From: Parasitella parasitica
Lineage: Eukaryota > Mucoromycota > Mucoromycetes > Mucorales > Mucoraceae
DNA: 30,991 nucleotides
NCBI GenBank assembly: GCA_025201805.1
Contig: MU619391.1
Coordinates: 25,902-56,892, forward strand
Direction of reading: 5' to 3'
A program made the position numbers and the translations under genes. Of this stretch, positions 28,145-30,991 are shown piece after piece; position 1 is the stretch's first letter, and each line of letters opens with the position of its first letter. The notes beneath the pieces are model-generated. The model searched no databases, was not told the DNA's origin, and saw nothing but the letters and a program-made list of their open reading frames with translations.

Positions 28145-28773
28145 CATATCCTTCAAGAGCAAGGCATTACCAATATCAAATTTGGCTTTGTTAGAAATGT
28201 GAGTGATAGATAGTTATTCCTGTACCTGTATAAACTCGCCGTGTTACTTTTATTGATATCCTCAACATTACCGACAAAATTTTGTGTACTATTTCCGTTA
28301 ACGACTTTATTTTGGCAGAATTATGAACGTGAAGCTTTATAAGCTTATGAGACAAGCACTAGATTAATCACAATGCATTATTTTTAAAAGTCGTGCTGAA
28401 TATTTGGGGATAATGCTCAGGGCGCATGTACATTGAAAGCAATGTTGCGTTGCATAGAAAGTTACAATGTTGATTCAAAACGAGCCAATCTATCCTCTTG
28501 TTTTTTAAATACCAGTAACCTGTCTTCTGCCTCCTTTTGTCACATGAATAAAAAAGAAAAAACAATTGTCTAACAACTATATCTTTTTCTTTTTCTTTTT
28601 CGAGTCTTAGACCTTTTCATTTTTTTTGTATAATAGATTATCAATAGATTTCATACGTACTCCAAAAAGAGAAGCAAGACGGTTGATATACTATTTCTTG
28701 TTATATTACATCAAACAAGTTTCTTTTTTTTTTTTTTTTTTTTCTCGAGGTACTTTAAATTCTAAAATTCATT
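28145..28773. other. Intergenic with decayed minus-strand reading frames and the PS-synthase promoter
   Basis: Two protein-like minus-strand stretches are seen: about 28540-28368 (KTGYWYLKNKRIDWLVLNQH) and about 28285-28157 (NVEDINKSNTASLYRYRNNY, then LSLTFLTKPNLILVMPCS). They are broken by stops and not identified. A T-run (28721-28743) and a pyrimidine-rich leader precede the ATG at 28774. Confidence 0.5.
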
Positions 28774-30439
28774 ATGGCGAAACAACAATCAAGCTCTGTG
28801 CCTGCCACCAAAGAAACCAACAAACTTGAAGACAACAAAACAATTCTCGATGAACCTTTATGTAAGTGTAATGGGAGGAAGACTGTATATTTTTAATGGG
28901 CTGGCTGGCTGCCCAACATGGGGTTTCTTAAACATAAGGGGAGAGCAAAATGTAAACACGTCGGGGGGTTTGGGCTTGTCAACTCAACCATCATCCACTA
29001 TTCTAGTTCATCCACACACTTTAACCGCCTTGATCGTCCTATTGGTGTTGATGTTTTACGCTGCCACTAGATCAAATTATGAGAATACAGCAGACAGTAT
29101 CAAATTGGGGCTATTAGCTTCTGTAGCTTGCTTTGTGTTTATTGGCATGCTCCATTTCCCGGATGGTCCATTTGTTCGTCCCAGCAAGCCTATCTGGAGA
29201 GCCGTGCTTAGTCTAAGTGTACTCTACCAATTATTCTTGGTCTTCCTATTGTTTATGGTAAGCTAGAATACTAAACTGTCATCTGCTTGTAGTCATCTAA
29301 TCACGATGTAAATTGTACACAAGAACAAAGATGATGCTCGCAAGTTCATGGTTTACTACGACCCAAGTCTAGGTATTAAACTGCCTGAAAGGTCTTATGC
29401 TGATGCTTGTGCTTTGACCTGGGAAAATATTACAGTAAGTTATGGATTTCCTTGACATGAGTGGGTGTGTACTGAATGTTGATTCAGAACCAAATGGATA
29501 TTTTTGTTGTCGCACATGCTCTCGGCTGGTTTGGGAAAGCTTTGATCCTAAGAGACTATTGGTTTTGTTGGATCATTTCAATTGCGTTTGAATTGTGCGA
29601 ATACTCTTTGGAGCACCAGCTAAACAACTTTGCTGAATGTTGGTGGGACCATGTGAGTTTTGTTTGAATAATGGCAAATGAGTGCGGTTACTTACTAGCG
29701 TAAGCGATAGTGGATCTTGGATGTGTTGGTGTGTAACTGGCTTGGCATTGAGGCTGGCATGAAGTTCTGTCAATACTTCTCGGTCAAGGTAAATAACGCA
29801 AAGCAACCATATTCTGAAAGTCTTTGTATTAACATGTTGATTTAGCAATACTCTTGGGTTGGATTTAGACAAATTAAATCATTCAAAGGTAAAGCTAAAC
29901 GTGCCGTTCAACAATTTACTCCTCGCGAATGGACACGTTATGAATGGAAGACAACTAGCTCACCTAAAAATTATTTTGGCACTGTCCTTTTATTGCTCGT
30001 TGTAAGTAAAACCGGTGCTCTCACAATTCTAGTGCTGTTTGTTGATTTTCTGGATTAGTTTTTATTATGCGAATTGAATTGCTTCTATCTCAAATATCTC
30101 CTTTGGGTTCCCCCAGAACATCCTATCAATACCTATCGTTTAATTCTCATCTTTTTCCTAGCACTTCCAGGAGCCAGAGAGGCTTACCAATACATTTCTG
30201 ACAACACCACAGTTCGTATGGGTGCCCATGCTTGGTTACTTGTTTTCAACATTTTGACAGAAACCTTGATCTGCTTAAAATTTGCTGAAAATGAATTCCA
30301 TGCTACTGCCCCCTTGGTTGTTAAGATCGGCTGGTCTGCTGCATTAGCAATTTTGTTCATCATTTTCCCCTTGTGGAGATTTGTTATCAATCCTGTAAAC
30401 AAGAATGAAGGCGAAAATACTATAAAAAAGAACGACTAA
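28774..30439 (+). CDS. Phosphatidylserine synthase, base-exchange type (PTDSS1/2-like)
   Basis: Seven exons: 28774-28861, 29007-29257, 29324-29434, 29488-29652, 29711-29788, 29846-30001 and 30059-30439, giving 409 residues; every join keeps phase. After a hydrophilic N terminus come multiple membrane helices ([20 protein letters not shown] first). Conserved segments of animal/plant PS synthases are clear: [77 protein letters not shown]. The NFAECWWD...LDVLVCN block is the family signature. The enzyme swaps the head group of PC or PE for L-serine, calcium-dependent and independent of CDP-DAG, in the ER. The last four residues KKND fit a KKXX ER-retrieval signal. The Cho1-type (CDP-DAG) enzyme common in yeasts is a different, unrelated family. 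Confidence 0.93.
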
Positions 30440-30991
30440 ATACTTGCTACTCTCAATACTAAAATATTTGTGCTTGTTATATAGTAGTTTTCAAAGCAAA
30501 AAGTTATAATAAATAATTTCCAATTGCTGATAATAATAAATTTTATTACAGGTTCATGATTGATTGAGCATTTTATATTATGTTAGCAATAGCTTGCTCA
30601 CAGAGCGTGCTAGGTCAACTTTGAATAAAGGTTGATTTTCACCACAGAAAAGCCGAAGTGATAAGTTAGAAAGCTACACAATCAGTATTTGACAAAATAG
30701 GCCCTTTCGATAACAACTTTATCTAAACTACCCTTCATCTCCTTTAAATTCATGAAGTCTCGTCTCTGCATATTTACTTTAAAATAGATTTTGAATAATG
30801 ACTCTCGTGAAAGTGCCTTTAAGGCTTGTTTAAGAAATCAGTCCATAGTCAATTAGTTGCTCTGTTATTAATAGATTAGAGCATCTCCAACGGAGATGCT
30901 AAACAAAAAGCCATTTAAAGCACAACCCGGAAATGTTTTGTCTGCTTTTTTGGTAATTGTCTCTGCTTGCTTATTGTTGCTTTGCTTTTTT
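30440..30991. other. Intergenic, right end of the window
   Basis: AT-rich 3' flank of the PS synthase gene with AATAAA-like strings (near 30508 and 30534). A perfect hairpin lies at 30880-30900. No gene seen before the window ends. Confidence 0.6.
30880..30900. repeat. Perfect 9-bp inverted repeat (hairpin)
   Basis: AGCATCTCC and GGAGATGCT flank a 3-nt loop AAC. It is compact and perfect in AT-rich intergenic DNA, and could be a mobile-element end or a structural site. Confidence 0.75.

Noticed and set aside
1-30991. CRISPR array, prokaryotic operons or prophage
   Set aside because: Spliced genes, TATA boxes and eukaryotic ribosomal proteins show nuclear fungal DNA; no spaced repeats of CRISPR type were seen.

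Overview
The window is nuclear DNA of a filamentous fungus, most likely an early-diverging one of the Mucorales type (Mucoromycota). Coding stretches alternate with AT-rich spacers. Introns are short (about 45-95 nt) with GTAAGT-like donors. There are long CAG/CAA (polyglutamine) tracts, and the proteins include LSM4, Mic60, G6PD, eL39 and eS26 together with an animal-type phosphatidylserine synthase. Genus and species cannot be fixed from the sequence alone. All exon joins below were worked out by hand from splice sites, reading phase and family knowledge.

Layout. 33-1174 (+): alpha/beta hydrolase in four exons, with telomere-like repeats in intron 2. 1280-1687 (-): LSM4. 2226-3793 (-): polyQ-rich HSF-type transcription factor in four exons. 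3794-5471: long spacer with a diverged direct repeat. 5472-5934 (+): small spliced gene with a mitochondrial-presequence-like N terminus. 6391-8296 (+): MFS transporter. 9092-11060 (+): Mic60/mitofilin. 11280-12881 (+): glucose-6-phosphate dehydrogenase. 13235-14029 (+): two-PAS protein. 15102-15374 (+): 90-residue membrane protein. 16422-16922 (-): Q/H-rich protein. 17161-17613 (-): protein with one C-terminal membrane segment. 18861-19043 (-) and 19179-19295 (+): a divergent pair of microprotein genes, one of them a 41-residue CCHC zinc knuckle. 20208-20619 (-): eL39. 21309-22004 (-): eS26. 22261-24089 (+): THP3/LENG8-like SAC3/GANP protein in nine exons. 28774-30439 (+): base-exchange phosphatidylserine synthase in seven exons.

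The most unusual region is 24648-28144, a Mutator-like (MULE) transposon of about 3.5 kb. It has long terminal inverted repeats of about 270-290 bp and a decayed, internally deleted transposase with a SWIM-type zinc finger on the minus strand. On the plus strand it carries a divergently transcribed three-exon gene for an RRM-like protein whose reading frame is still open. The sequences flanking the element carry minus-strand reading-frame remnants, so it may have landed in an older gene or transposon.

The genes do not form an operon or a metabolic cluster; they are ordinary housekeeping and accessory genes. Loose links exist: eL39 and eS26 share an unusual structure (first coding exon is the ATG alone, followed by a long first intron), and eS26 and the THP3-like gene share a 256-bp divergent promoter. 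Points worth checking are the transposon and its passenger gene, the microproteins, the animal-type PS synthase, and a stop-free intron of 57 nt in the HSF DNA-binding domain.
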